Shown here one piece after another: positions 24,280-33,147 of a DNA stretch of 39,250 nucleotides. The DNA is taken from contig CANGGT010000013.1 in NCBI GenBank assembly GCA_947453375.1, forward strand, positions 1 through 39,250, in the 5' to 3' direction. The first letter of the stretch is position 1; every line of letters starts with the position of its first letter. The DNA comes from Planctomycetaceae bacterium (GTDB lineage: Bacteria > Planctomycetota > Planctomycetia > Pirellulales > UBA1268). The position numbers were made by a program, and so were the translations under genes. The notes beneath the pieces are model-generated. The model ran no database searches and was not told the origin of the DNA. It saw only the letters and a list, made by a program, of their open reading frames with translations.

Positions 24280-25095
24280 ATGTCATCCGCGCCCCCGACC
24301 GGTCCAGCCCTGTTCGATCTCACTGGCCGCACGGCACTCGTCACCGGCGCCAGCCGCGGCCTCGGGCTCCAGATGGCCGGGGCCCTCGCGCGGGCCGGTG
24401 CCGATCTCGTGATCACCGCCAGAAAGGTCGAGGATCTCGCCACCTCGCGGGCGGCCCTCGAGGCCCACGGCCACCGCGTCACGGCGCTGGCTCTCGATCT
24501 CCGCAGTGAATCGAGCATCCGCGAGTGCGCGGCAGCGGCGATTGAAGCCGCGGGGGGAATTGACATCCTCCTCAACAACGCCGGCTGCAACATCCGCAAG
24601 CCGGCCGTCGAAGTGACCTGGGACGATTGGAACACGATCCTCGACACGAACCTCCGCGGCACGTTCTTCATGGCCCAGGCCATGGCCCGGCACATGATCC
24701 CGCGGAAACAGGGGCGGATCATCAACATCGGGAGCGTGACGAGCGTCTTCGGTTACGCCGGACTGACGCCCTATTCGGCCAGCCGGGGGGGGGTGAAGCA
24801 GATGACAATGAGCCTCGCCGACGACCTCGGGCCGCACGGAATCACGGTCAATTGCCTGGCGCCGGGATGGTTCCGCACCGCCCAGAACGACGTCATGTAC
24901 CGCGACCAAGAATGGATCGCCTACCTCACCGAGCGGATCCCCCTCAAGCGCCCGGGAAAGGCCGAGGACCTCGACGGCGCCGTCGTCTTCCTCGCTTCCG
25001 ACGCAAGTGCCTACGTGACCGGGCAGACGCTCCTCGTCGACGGCGGCATCACGACCGGCTCGACTCGGGCCCTGCCGCTGAAAAAACCCGTTTGA
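24280..25095 (+). CDS. Short-chain dehydrogenase/reductase, gluconate 5-dehydrogenase-like, with YxxxR
   Basis: A 271-residue classical SDR. The cofactor motif TGASRGLG is at residues 22-29, NNAG at 99-102, catalytic Ser at 152 (INIGSVTS) and Tyr at 165. The active-site motif reads YSASR, so the usual catalytic Lys is Arg169. The codon is CGG, so a single base change from AAG would not give it. The C-terminal LVDGGITTG and NCLAPGWFRT blocks resemble gluconate 5-dehydrogenase and 3-oxoacyl-ACP reductase-like SDRs. The ATG at 24280 has GAGG at 9 nt; a TTG at 24265 is in frame but weaker. It lies 45 nt after the MDR gene and 14 nt before the lipase-like gene, so the three are probably one operon. 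Confidence 0.9.
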   Translation: MSSAPPTGPALFDLTGRTALVTGASRGLGLQMAGALARAGADLVITARKVEDLATSRAALEAHGHRVTALALDLRSESSIRECAAAAIEAAGGIDILLNNAGCNIRKPAVEVTWDDWNTILDTNLRGTFFMAQAMARHMIPRKQGRIINIGSVTSVFGYAGLTPYSASRGGVKQMTMSLADDLGPHGITVNCLAPGWFRTAQNDVMYRDQEWIAYLTERIPLKRPGKAEDLDGAVVFLASDASAYVTGQTLLVDGGITTGSTRALPLKKPV

Positions 25096-25109
25096 GGCTG
25101 TCGTCAACG

Positions 25110-26264
25110 ATGGCGGACACCCCCACCACCCGCAGCGGCGAACTCTTCTTTCCGGCCGCTGATGGTTCGTTCTTCGAGTGGTACTCCGCCGATTCCGGCG
25201 GTGACTCGGTCGATCTGATCTGTTCCGAACTGTCGCGGCTGGCTTATGCGCCGCTCCCGCGGATCGAGACCGAACTGCGACGGATCGGCTACGACCTCCT
25301 CGAGCCCCTCGAGAGCCGGCGGCTGTTCTCCGCGCGTGCCGCTGCCGACGGTTTTCTCTGCCGCGATCCGCGGTCTGGCACCCTGTTCGCCGTTTTCCGG
25401 GGCACCGAGACGGGGAACCTCGACGATCTCCTCGCCAATCTGCTCGTCGATCCGATCGAGTGGCGGCCGGGGACGATCGTCCAACGCGGCTACGGCCGGA
25501 CGTTCGACGAGCTGCGCGGCCCCCTCGAGCCTTGGCTGCTCGAGCCGCCCGGCCGCGCGATCGTCACCGGTCACAGCCTCGGTGGAGCCCTGGCCACGCT
25601 CTGCGCCTTCGACTTTCCAGAGGCGGAACTGGTGACGTTCGGCGCGCCGCGCGTCGGCACCGCCACGCTCGGCCTCCAACCGCGTCAGCCGGTGCGACGC
25701 TACGTGCACTGCTGCGATCTCGTCCCACGCGTGCCCCCGGCCCGCTTCACCGAGGCCGATATCGAAGACCTTGCCGACGGCCTCCTCGACAATCTCGGCA
25801 GTCCGGCGGGGTGGCTCGCCGCCGCATCGCAGGCGGCGCTGCGGCAGTCGGTGAGGCTCGCGGCCGGGACCGCGGCACGGATCGCGGCAACACGCGGCTG
25901 GGACCACTCCTTTGTCCACCACGGGCCGCTTTTCTACCTCGATCGGCGGGGAAGCATTCTCGTCGACCCGAGCGACGAGAGCGTCGCCGCCGATCAGCGG
26001 CAGGCACGGAGCGACTACCGAGAGGATCTCGGCATCACCGTGTCGGAAATGAACGCGGCGGCATTGCTCGAGGCGCTTGCCAGCCTGTCGGCGGCGCTGG
26101 TACGAGGCGAGACAGACTCGGCCCGTTCCGCGCGGGAGCGGCTGTTTGCAGAACTCTCCCGCAGCGACGCGATCGGAAGGGTGGTCGTCCGCGATCTGGC
26201 CGACCACGCCGCAATCCACTACGTCCGCGTCCTCCTCCAGGCGGAGTACGGGAGCGGCGACTGA
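25110..26264 (+). CDS. Class 3 lipase-like alpha/beta hydrolase, apparently cytosolic
   Basis: A 384-residue protein with the lipase class 3 (PF01764-type) fold. The nucleophile elbow TGHSLGGALA puts Ser156 as nucleophile. FRGTE (96-100) corresponds to the oxyanion-hole strand, Asp203 in CCDLVPRVPP is the likely acid, and a His in DHSFVHHGPLFYL (266-271) is the likely base. No signal peptide or transmembrane helix is present, unlike many secreted lipases, so it probably acts in the cytosol on lipids or other esters. The C-terminal 100 residues are helical and of unknown function. It begins 14 nt after the SDR stop and converges on the EF-G paralogue, 48 nt away. Confidence 0.85.
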   Translation: MADTPTTRSGELFFPAADGSFFEWYSADSGGDSVDLICSELSRLAYAPLPRIETELRRIGYDLLEPLESRRLFSARAAADGFLCRDPRSGTLFAVFRGTETGNLDDLLANLLVDPIEWRPGTIVQRGYGRTFDELRGPLEPWLLEPPGRAIVTGHSLGGALATLCAFDFPEAELVTFGAPRVGTATLGLQPRQPVRRYVHCCDLVPRVPPARFTEADIEDLADGLLDNLGSPAGWLAAASQAALRQSVRLAAGTAARIAATRGWDHSFVHHGPLFYLDRRGSILVDPSDESVAADQRQARSDYREDLGITVSEMNAAALLEALASLSAALVRGETDSARSARERLFAELSRSDAIGRVVVRDLADHAAIHYVRVLLQAEYGSGD

Positions 26265-26312
26265 TCGTGATGGCGTACCGGAGGGCGCGACCGATACCGC
26301 TCTGCCCGCCGC

Positions 26313-28412
26313 TCACATGAACGCGTCGGCCGTTTCCGCCGGGGCGGGGCCGTACTTGAGCGGGGCCATCGTAAAGCTCGCCCGCCCCTGACTCACGCTC
26401 CGGACCGCCGCCGAATAACCGAACATGCTCGCCAGCGGAGCCTCCGCCGTGAGCACCGTCACCCCACCGCGGATCTCGGTCGCCGTGATGATCGCTCGCC
26501 GCTGCTGGAGATCGTTGATGACGTCGCCGAGATGCTCCTCCGGCACGCTCACCTCGACCCGCATCACCGGCTCCAGAAGGACCGATCCGGCAGCAGCGAG
26601 GAGTTTGTCGACGGCATCGGCGGCCGCGATCCGGATCGCAACCTCCCCCGGCGGCGGCTCGGGGATCGGGCTCTCAAGGACGACGATCCGCACGCCCCAC
26701 AGCGGACACCCCTTGAGCCCCCCCCGCTCCGCGCTCTCCCTCACCGCCAGCGTCATGGCCGCGGCGATGTCGGCGAGGGCCTCGTTCTCGGGAAACCACC
26801 CCTGCTCGACGGTGACGCTCGATTGGTCGTCGGTCGGCTCGGCCCGAATCGTGACGGTGGCGACGAGCGTCTGGCCGGCGACCTGACGATTCGACTGCCC
26901 GACGACCGTGGCGGCGCTGCGGAGCGTCTCCTTGTAACTCACCCGCGGTTTGTGGACGCGGCACTTGAGGTTGAAATCTCGCTGGAGCCTGTGCCGGATC
27001 ACCTCGAGATGGAGCTCGCCCATGCCAGAGATGAGCGTCTGCCCCGTCTCCTCGCTCTCGCTGGCACGGAACGTCGGATCCTGACGCTTCATCATCTCGA
27101 GGACATCGCCGAGCTTCTTCCGCTCGAGGCTCGTCTCCGGCTCGATGGCCATCGAGATCACCGTCTCGGGAAACTCGATCGATTCGAGGATCACCGGGGC
27201 ATCGGCGTCGCAGAGCGTGTCGCCGGTGATGCTGTTGCGGGGGCCGATGACCCCGACGATGTCCCCTGCTTCGCACTTCTCGATCTGCTCGCGGCGATCG
27301 GCCTGCACGCGCCACAGCTGGGCGATGTTCTCCTTCTTCTGCCGGAGCGGATTCCACATCCGGCTCCCTGCCTTGAGGGTGCCTGAGTAGATGCGGACGA
27401 AGTACAGGTCGCCATGCTTCTCGGCGAGGATCTTGAACACGAGCCCGCAGAAGGGCGCCGCCGGATCGGCCGCACGCTTGACCGTGACCGGCGTCTTCTT
27501 CGTCGGGTCGAGGCCCTCGACGGGGGGCACGTCGAGCGGGCTGGGGAGATAGAAGGCGACCGCGTCGAGCACCGGTTGCACGCCGATGCAGTCGAGGGCG
27601 GATCCGGCGAGGACCGGCACGACGCGGCGGGCGAGGGTCGCTTCGCGGATCGCCTTGCGGATCACCTGAGTGGGGATCGGCGCCTCGTTCATCGCCAGTT
27701 CGGCGAGCTCATCGGAGAAATCGAAGAGGGTGGAGACGAGTTGCTCGCGCCATTCGGCCGCCAGGTCGGCGACGTCATCGGGGATCGGGCCAACCTCGAA
27801 AGCCTCGGCTGGGGCATTCCCTTCGAGGACTTCGTCCCGCGGCGGATAGGTAAGAAGCGTCATCTCGACGAGGTCGACGATCCCGCGGAAGGGATCCTTG
27901 ACGTGCGGCGGCCCCATGCCGAGGGGCACGTGGAGCACCAGCGGCTTGGCACCGAGCCGCTTTTCGATTTGGTTGACGGTGCCGAAGAAGTCGGCCCCCT
28001 CGCGGTCGAGTTTGTTGACCAGCGCCACCCGCGGCACGTGGTACTTGTCGGCCTGACGCCACACCGTCTCGCTCTGCGCCTCGACTCCCTCGCGGGCCGA
28101 GAAGACGACCACCGCCCCGTCGAGAACGCGAAGCGATCGCTCCACCTCGGCAGTGAAATCGACGTGCCCGGGAGTGTCGATGAGGTTCACCGTCACGTCA
28201 CGCCACCGGAAGCTCACGGCCGCGGAGTAGATCGTGATCCCACGCTCCTGCTCCTCGGGATCGAAGTCGGTGACGGTCGTCCCTTTGTCGACGTCGCCGA
28301 GGCGGTGGCTCGACTTGGTATAGAAGAGCATCCGCTCGGTGAGCGTGGTCTTGCCCGCGTCGATGTGGGCGACGATGCCGATGTTGCGGATGCTGGCCAG
28401 TTGCCGGCTCAT
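26313..28412 (-). CDS. Translation elongation factor G paralogue (EF-G2-like)
   Basis: A 699-residue translational GTPase with all EF-G domains. G1 is AHIDAGKT (15-22), switch I has QERGIT (55-60), G3 is DTPGH (79-83) and G4 is NKLD (133-136). Domain IV and V blocks include VSYKETLRSAATVVGQSNRQ and LEPVMRVEVSVPEEHLGDVI. Its setting outside a str operon (no rpsL, rpsG or tuf nearby) and next to argS, rsfS, coaX, obgE and rpmA suggests a second EF-G. Such paralogues in other bacteria act in ribosome recycling or stress translation rather than, or in addition to, translocation. The start at 28412 has GAGGAA about 11 nt upstream. Which EF-G subfamily it belongs to needs phylogeny. Confidence 0.9.
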   Translation of the reverse strand: MSRQLASIRNIGIVAHIDAGKTTLTERMLFYTKSSHRLGDVDKGTTVTDFDPEEQERGITIYSAAVSFRWRDVTVNLIDTPGHVDFTAEVERSLRVLDGAVVVFSAREGVEAQSETVWRQADKYHVPRVALVNKLDREGADFFGTVNQIEKRLGAKPLVLHVPLGMGPPHVKDPFRGIVDLVEMTLLTYPPRDEVLEGNAPAEAFEVGPIPDDVADLAAEWREQLVSTLFDFSDELAELAMNEAPIPTQVIRKAIREATLARRVVPVLAGSALDCIGVQPVLDAVAFYLPSPLDVPPVEGLDPTKKTPVTVKRAADPAAPFCGLVFKILAEKHGDLYFVRIYSGTLKAGSRMWNPLRQKKENIAQLWRVQADRREQIEKCEAGDIVGVIGPRNSITGDTLCDADAPVILESIEFPETVISMAIEPETSLERKKLGDVLEMMKRQDPTFRASESEETGQTLISGMGELHLEVIRHRLQRDFNLKCRVHKPRVSYKETLRSAATVVGQSNRQVAGQTLVATVTIRAEPTDDQSSVTVEQGWFPENEALADIAAAMTLAVRESAERGGLKGCPLWGVRIVVLESPIPEPPPGEVAIRIAAADAVDKLLAAAGSVLLEPVMRVEVSVPEEHLGDVINDLQQRRAIITATEIRGGVTVLTAEAPLASMFGYSAAVRSVSQGRASFTMAPLKYGPAPAETADAFM

Positions 28413-28443
28413 GATCTCACGATTCCTCGGTGACCGGCGGCGG

Positions 28444-30294
28444 TCACATCTTGCGGACAGTGCCGATACCGAGCAGTTCCAGCCCCTTCCGCAACACCCG
28501 GCCGGTGAGGTCGCAAAGCGCCAGCCGGTTCGACCGCTCCGGCTCGGAGCACTTCAGGATCGGCAGGGCGTCATAGAAGGCCGAATAGCAGCCGGCGAGT
28601 TCGTAGAGCCAGGCGGTGAGGACGTTCGGCCGGTAGTCGGCTTCGACATCCTCGAGCACCTCGCCAAAGCGGGCGATCTCGAGGGCCAAGGCGCGTTCCT
28701 TCGGATCGGCGAGCACGATCGGCGGAGCCGCTTTCCGCAGAGCCTCGCGATCGATCCCCCCCTTCTCCAGCACCCCTTCCACCCGGGCCACGGCGTACTG
28801 CATGTAGGCTGCCGTATTGCCGGTGAGGAGGAGCATCTTGTCGTAACTGAAGACGTAGTCGGTCGTCCGGTTCTGACAGAGATCGGCGTACTTGATGGCG
28901 CCAATGCCGACCGTCTCGGCGACGAGGCGGCGTTCCTCCACCGACAGCCCCTCGTCGCCGGCAGTGAGGGCTGCGGCCCGCTCCACCCCCTCGTCGAGGA
29001 GTGATTCGAGCCCCACCGTGTCGCCGGCCCGGGTCTTGAACGGCTTGCCGTCGTCCCCGAGCACGGTGCCGAAGGCGACATGGACGAGGTCGACGCCGTC
29101 GACGCCCCAACGTTTGGCCGTCTCGAACAGTTGATCGAAGTGCTGCCCCTGACGGTGGTCGACGACGTAGAGGATCCGGTCGGGCTTCCAGTGGTCGAGC
29201 CGCCAGCGGATCGTCGCCAGGTCGGTCGTCGCGTAGAGGAAGGCACCGTCGGCCTTGCGGACGAGAAACGGTGGCTTGTCATCGCCGTCGAGGAAGACCC
29301 CCATTGCCCCGCGGCTCTCGCGGGCCAGCCCCTTCGCCTCGAGGTCATCGACGACCCCGGCCAAGAACGGCTGGAAGAAGCTCTCCCCAAGGGTGTGATC
29401 GAAGCGGACGTCGAGACGGCCGTAGAGCCGCTCGATATCGCCAAGGCACGCCGGCATGAACCGCTCCCAAAGGGCCCGGTTGTCGGCATCCCCCTCGTGG
29501 AGCCTGGCAGTCTCGAGGAGGACCTCGCGACCGGCGTCGGGATACTTCGCAGCCAGAGCCGCGATCGACGGGTCTGCGGCGATCTCCTCCGGCTTGCCAT
29601 CGGCGAGTTTGCGGACCGTGCGGTAGATCCGTCCCAGTTCGCCGGTGGGATCAGCGGCGAAGGCAGCCTCGTCGCCGAATCGCTTCCAGCCCCAGAGGAT
29701 CATCCCGAACTGCGTGCCCCAATCGCCGAGGTGGTTGTCGGTGATCGTGTCGTGGCCGCGGAAGCCGAGGATCCGGGCCAACGCGTCACCGATCACCGTC
29801 GAGCGGATGTGGCCGACGTGCATCGGCTTGGCGACGTTCGGCGAACTGAAATCGATGACGATCGTTTCGGGAACCGCCACCGCGGGGACCCCGAGACGCT
29901 CGTCGCGGAAGGCCGCCGACACGGCGGCGCCGAGGGCCTCGTCCCGGATCCGGACATTGATGAACCCGGGGCCGACGGGATCACCGGGAGGAGCGAACGC
30001 CTCGGCGTAGCCGGGCGCGTCGGCCAGGCGGCGGGCGATCTCGAGGGCGAGGTCGCGGGGTTTTTTCCCCGCCTTCTTCGCCAGCCCCATCGCCATGGTG
30101 CCGGAGTAGTCGCCGAACTTGGCGTCAGCCGTCTCCCGAACCTGCTCGAGCAGCGCAGGAATCTCCGCGGCGTCGATTGCCACGACCCCATCGGCGGCAA
30201 GGCTGCGGAAGGCAGCGGCGAAGCACTTCCGCAACCGGTCACGGAACGTCCCGGCAGAGGCGGGTGCGGGGGCCCGTGCAGTGTCGCCCACCAT
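28444..30294 (-). CDS. argS: Arginyl-tRNA synthetase
   Basis: ArgRS charges tRNA-Arg with arginine using ATP, and needs the tRNA to form the adenylate. The 616-residue class I enzyme has the HIGH-type motif AKPMHVGHIRST (HVGH at 159-162). In place of KMSKS it has the GKPFKTRAGDTVGL loop usual for ArgRS. FSSPNVAKPMHVGHIRST, WGTQFGMILWGWKRFG and YAVARVEGVLEKGG are further family blocks, and the C-terminal anticodon-binding domain is present (about 490-616). The ATG at 30294 overlaps the rsfS stop by 1 nt (TGATG). An in-frame GTG sits one codon earlier. EF-G follows after 31 nt. Confidence 0.97.
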   Translation of the reverse strand: MVGDTARAPAPASAGTFRDRLRKCFAAAFRSLAADGVVAIDAAEIPALLEQVRETADAKFGDYSGTMAMGLAKKAGKKPRDLALEIARRLADAPGYAEAFAPPGDPVGPGFINVRIRDEALGAAVSAAFRDERLGVPAVAVPETIVIDFSSPNVAKPMHVGHIRSTVIGDALARILGFRGHDTITDNHLGDWGTQFGMILWGWKRFGDEAAFAADPTGELGRIYRTVRKLADGKPEEIAADPSIAALAAKYPDAGREVLLETARLHEGDADNRALWERFMPACLGDIERLYGRLDVRFDHTLGESFFQPFLAGVVDDLEAKGLARESRGAMGVFLDGDDKPPFLVRKADGAFLYATTDLATIRWRLDHWKPDRILYVVDHRQGQHFDQLFETAKRWGVDGVDLVHVAFGTVLGDDGKPFKTRAGDTVGLESLLDEGVERAAALTAGDEGLSVEERRLVAETVGIGAIKYADLCQNRTTDYVFSYDKMLLLTGNTAAYMQYAVARVEGVLEKGGIDREALRKAAPPIVLADPKERALALEIARFGEVLEDVEADYRPNVLTAWLYELAGCYSAFYDALPILKCSEPERSNRLALCDLTGRVLRKGLELLGIGTVRKM

Positions 30295-30698
30295 CACGTC
30301 GCGGCTCCCGCCGACGGAAGGGGGACGCGGCGGGCCTCGCTCCAGAGGTGCTCGAGGTCCCAGTAGTCGCGGGCCTCGGCATCGAACAATTGGACCACGA
30401 CGTCGCCGTAATCAAGGACGATCCAACGCCCCTCCTCATATCCCTCGCCACCACGCTTGCGGTCGTTCCATTCCCGCTTCATGACCTGCTCGATCTCGTC
30501 GGCCATCGAGTGGATCTGCCGACGGCTCGTTCCGGTGGCGACGACGAAGTAATCGAACATCGGCGTCACCTCGCGCAGGTCGAGGATGCGGATGTCGGTG
30601 CCGCGGGTCTCCTCGGCAATCCGCGCAGCGGCCAAGGCACGCTCGAGGGCTGGAGCGAGCGGGGAGGCCACGGAGGGATCAGCAGAGGACTTCGCCAT
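30294..30698 (-). CDS. rsfS: Ribosomal silencing factor RsfS (Iojap/DUF143)
   Basis: RsfS binds uL14 (gene at 15947 in this window) and blocks joining of 50S and 30S subunits during starvation. The 134-residue protein shows TDIRILDLREVTPMFDYFVV, ATGTSRRQIHSMADEIEQVM, EEGRWIVLDYGDVVVQLFD and ARDYWDLEHLWSEARRV, which is the whole Iojap fold. The ATG at 30698 was chosen because the family starts there. The reading frame is open far upstream, but in shadow of coaX. No strong Shine-Dalgarno is visible. The stop overlaps the argS start. Confidence 0.96.
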   Translation of the reverse strand: MAKSSADPSVASPLAPALERALAAARIAEETRGTDIRILDLREVTPMFDYFVVATGTSRRQIHSMADEIEQVMKREWNDRKRGGEGYEEGRWIVLDYGDVVVQLFDAEARDYWDLEHLWSEARRVPLPSAGAAT

Positions 30699-30808
30699 GG
30701 AACGTCGCAGGATCAGGAGGGGCTGGAGCGGGGAAAGACCGGGGAGGACGAAGTCTACCTGCAATCGCACCGCCCTCCCACTGCCCGCACCGACGATTGT
30801 CGGGCAAC

Positions 30809-31663
30809 TCAGCGTGCCAGCGCCCGCTCTGCCGCCAGCGCGATCCCCACCAGAACGAGGTCGGGGACCTCGATCGCCCCAGGGACAGCCGGCAGGATCG
30901 CCCGGCTCCACCCTCCGGTGACATACACCGTGGCGGATGGCCCAAGGGCCATCCGCGACTGGGTCACGAGTTCGGCGATCGCTCCCCGCATGCCCCAGCC
31001 GACGCCGGCGGCGATCGCCTCGCGCGTGTTTCCGCCGGGCATCGCCGGAGGATCGGCATGCTCCAGGGCGAAGACCTCGGGGAGCTTGCTGGTCCCCTGA
31101 GCCAACGCCCGCGCCATCAGCGTCGGCCCAGGGAGGATGGCCCCCCCCAGGAATCGACCATCGGGTGCGATGAGATCGACCGTCGCCGCGGTGCCACAAT
31201 CGACGACGATCGCCCCTTCGCCCCTCGGCTTTATCGCTGCCGCGGCGGCAGCCGCCGCGAGCCGATCGATCCCCACCCGGTGCGGCTCGGCGACCGCAGG
31301 CAGGCAGGGCAGATCGGCATAGCCGACCCTCCGCTGCCGAAGCGGCCGTCGGCCGGTCGCCGACTCCTCGACAAGCGCCATCTCGAGCACCCCTGCAGCG
31401 GCGTCGTGGACACTCGCCACGAGGATCACCGCCGCCCCGGGGGCAGCGACGCCGAGCCATTCACGCAGGAGGTTTGTGCGGAGACCCCGGTTGTCGATCT
31501 CCAGCCGCTGGCGGACCGTCGGCAGGCCGACCCGACTCCCGCCGGCATCGAGGCCACGGTCGGCAACCACGGCGAGTTTGATCCGGCTGTTCCCCACATC
31601 GGCGAGGAGCAGCGTCTCCGCCGATCGGCCGGACAGACCCACGGCAGCGTCGGGAAGGGGCAT
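30809..31663 (-). CDS. coaX: Type III pantothenate kinase
   Basis: CoaX performs the first, rate-setting step of coenzyme A synthesis, phosphorylating pantothenate with ATP. The 284-residue protein belongs to the ASKHA fold. Motifs are DVGNSRIK (22-29, the nucleotide phosphate motif, usually DxGNT), GIDR (131-134), VVDCGTAATVDLI (catalytic-region DCGTAxTVD at 155-163) and FLGGAILPGP. Type III enzymes are not inhibited by CoA and need a monovalent cation. An unusual poly-Ala run (about eight residues) follows GIDR. The ATG at 31663 has GAGGA at 8 nt. It lies between obgE and rsfS in the translation-assembly cluster. Confidence 0.94.
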   Translation of the reverse strand: MPLPDAAVGLSGRSAETLLLADVGNSRIKLAVVADRGLDAGGSRVGLPTVRQRLEIDNRGLRTNLLREWLGVAAPGAAVILVASVHDAAAGVLEMALVEESATGRRPLRQRRVGYADLPCLPAVAEPHRVGIDRLAAAAAAAAIKPRGEGAIVVDCGTAATVDLIAPDGRFLGGAILPGPTLMARALAQGTSKLPEVFALEHADPPAMPGGNTREAIAAGVGWGMRGAIAELVTQSRMALGPSATVYVTGGWSRAILPAVPGAIEVPDLVLVGIALAAERALAR

Positions 31664-31724
31664 GCGGGCGGTCCTCAGGGAGGAGCGGGCCGAAGGCGGC
31701 AGCGTTCCGCCGCCACGCTCGGGG

Positions 31725-32732
31725 TTACGGCGCGGGATCGGTCCGAGGACTGTCCATCTCGCGCACCACCGCGGCCAGCAGGCGATCGAGGCCCTCCCCA
31801 GTGACAGCGCTGACGGCGATCACGGGCCGGCCGGTGGCCGTCTCGAGGGCCTCGCGGGCCTCGGCAGCGGCGGGGAGCTCGGACTTGCTGACGACGAGAA
31901 TCTCCGGTCGCTCCCCGAGCCGAGGATCGTGGAGCACCAGTTCCTCGCGGATCGCCCGGTAATTCGCGAGTGGATCGGTGCCATCCATCGGCTGCGGCTC
32001 GACGACATGCACGATGATCCCGGCCCGCTCGACATGACGGAGGAACTCGTGACCGAGGCCGTGGCCAGCGTGGGCCCCCTCGATGAGGCCGGGAAGGTCG
32101 GCAAGCACGAAACTGCGATCGCGCGAGATCGACACGATCCCCAGCATCGGCGTCTTCGTCGTGAATGCGTAGTCGGCGATTTCGGGGCGGGCGCGGGAGA
32201 GTCGGGAAAGGAGCGTGCTCTTTCCGGCGTTCGGCTTGCCGACGAGGCCGACGTCGGCGATCACCTTGAGCTCGAGGAGAATCCTGCGGACTTCCCCCTT
32301 CTCGCCGGGTGTCGTCTCCCGAGGGGCCCGGTTCGTCGACGACTTGAAGTGGACGTTGCCGAACCCGCCGGCGCCCCCCTTGGCAGCGACGAGTTCATCG
32401 CCGGGGGCGGCAAGATCCCGGAGCACGAGCCCGGACGCTTCGTCAATGACGATCGTGCCGGGGGGAACGGGGAGGAGAAGATCGGCTGCCGAACGCCCCT
32501 TGCAGTTCTGCGGGCCGCCAGACTGGCCCGATTCAGCCCGCCATTGCATCCGGTGGGCCAGAGCCGCCAGAGAATCGACCCCTGGCTGGGCGCGGAGAAT
32601 CACGCTGCCGCCACTGCCACCATCCCCGCCGTCGGGCCCGCCGCGGGGAATGTACTTCTCGCGACGGAAGCTCGAGCTACCTCGCCCGCCGTCGCCGGCC
32701 GCTACCTCAAGATGGACGCGGTCGACGAACAC
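31725..32732 (-). CDS. obgE: GTPase Obg (CgtA), ribosome-assembly factor
   Basis: Obg is a slow GTPase that assists late 50S assembly and links to the stringent response. The N-terminal glycine-rich Obg fold (1-155) shows HLEVAAGDGGRGSSSFRREK and GGPDGGDGGSGGSV. The G domain has GKPNAGKS (165-172), TT in switch I (191-192), DLPG (212-215) and a G5-like SAVTGEGL. The G4 position reads VVSKSEL (SKSE, 282-285), so the canonical Asn and Asp of NKxD are Ser and Glu, a point noted under findings. No C-terminal OCT domain is present (335 residues). It follows rpmA by 45 nt, the widespread rpmA-obg pairing. Confidence 0.96.
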   Translation of the reverse strand: MFVDRVHLEVAAGDGGRGSSSFRREKYIPRGGPDGGDGGSGGSVILRAQPGVDSLAALAHRMQWRAESGQSGGPQNCKGRSAADLLLPVPPGTIVIDEASGLVLRDLAAPGDELVAAKGGAGGFGNVHFKSSTNRAPRETTPGEKGEVRRILLELKVIADVGLVGKPNAGKSTLLSRLSRARPEIADYAFTTKTPMLGIVSISRDRSFVLADLPGLIEGAHAGHGLGHEFLRHVERAGIIVHVVEPQPMDGTDPLANYRAIREELVLHDPRLGERPEILVVSKSELPAAAEAREALETATGRPVIAVSAVTGEGLDRLLAAVVREMDSPRTDPAP

Positions 32733-32777
32733 GGTCTCGCCTGCCCCTCACGGGCTGGGGGGGAAGGAAGGGATCGA

Positions 32778-33020
32778 TCAAGCCTGAACGTTGACGCGAC
32801 GCCCCTCGCGGTCGAAGGCGACCACGCCATCGATGAGGGCAAAGAGGGTGTAGTCGGTGCCCATTCCCACGTTCTTGCCGGGGTGGAACTTGGTGCCGAC
32901 CTGGCGGACGAGGATGTTCCCGGCACGCACCTGCTGGCCGGCGAACTTCTTCACGCCGCGCATCTGGGCGTTGGAGTCACGACCATTACGACTTGACCCC
33001 TGACCTTTTTTGTGTGCCAT
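32778..33020 (-). CDS. rpmA: 50S ribosomal protein bL27
   Basis: bL27 has an N-terminal tail reaching the peptidyl-transferase centre. The 80-residue product starts [20 protein letters not shown], then [20 protein letters not shown] and [20 protein letters not shown]. There is no Firmicutes-type cleavable N-terminal extension. The ATG at 33020 has GAGG at about 10 nt; the longer open frame upstream is not family-like. rplU (L21), usually next to rpmA, is not adjacent here; instead a large secreted hypothetical lies upstream. Confidence 0.98.
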   Translation of the reverse strand: MAHKKGQGSSRNGRDSNAQMRGVKKFAGQQVRAGNILVRQVGTKFHPGKNVGMGTDYTLFALIDGVVAFDREGRRVNVQA

Positions 33021-33147
33021 GACAATCGACCTCGGAGCGGGTTCTGCGAAAGGGACTCGAGTGGAAACCGGATCGGGCAGGAGGACCCAAAAGGACAGCA
33101 AACCCCTCGAGAGAGGGAAGCAGGCTCTGGAGCACTCCGGTCCCAGA

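Noticed and set aside
30294-31460. Upstream extension of rsfS through the coaX region
   Set aside because: The extra residues are Arg/Gly-rich shadow of coaX. RsfS homologues begin near the ATG at 30698.
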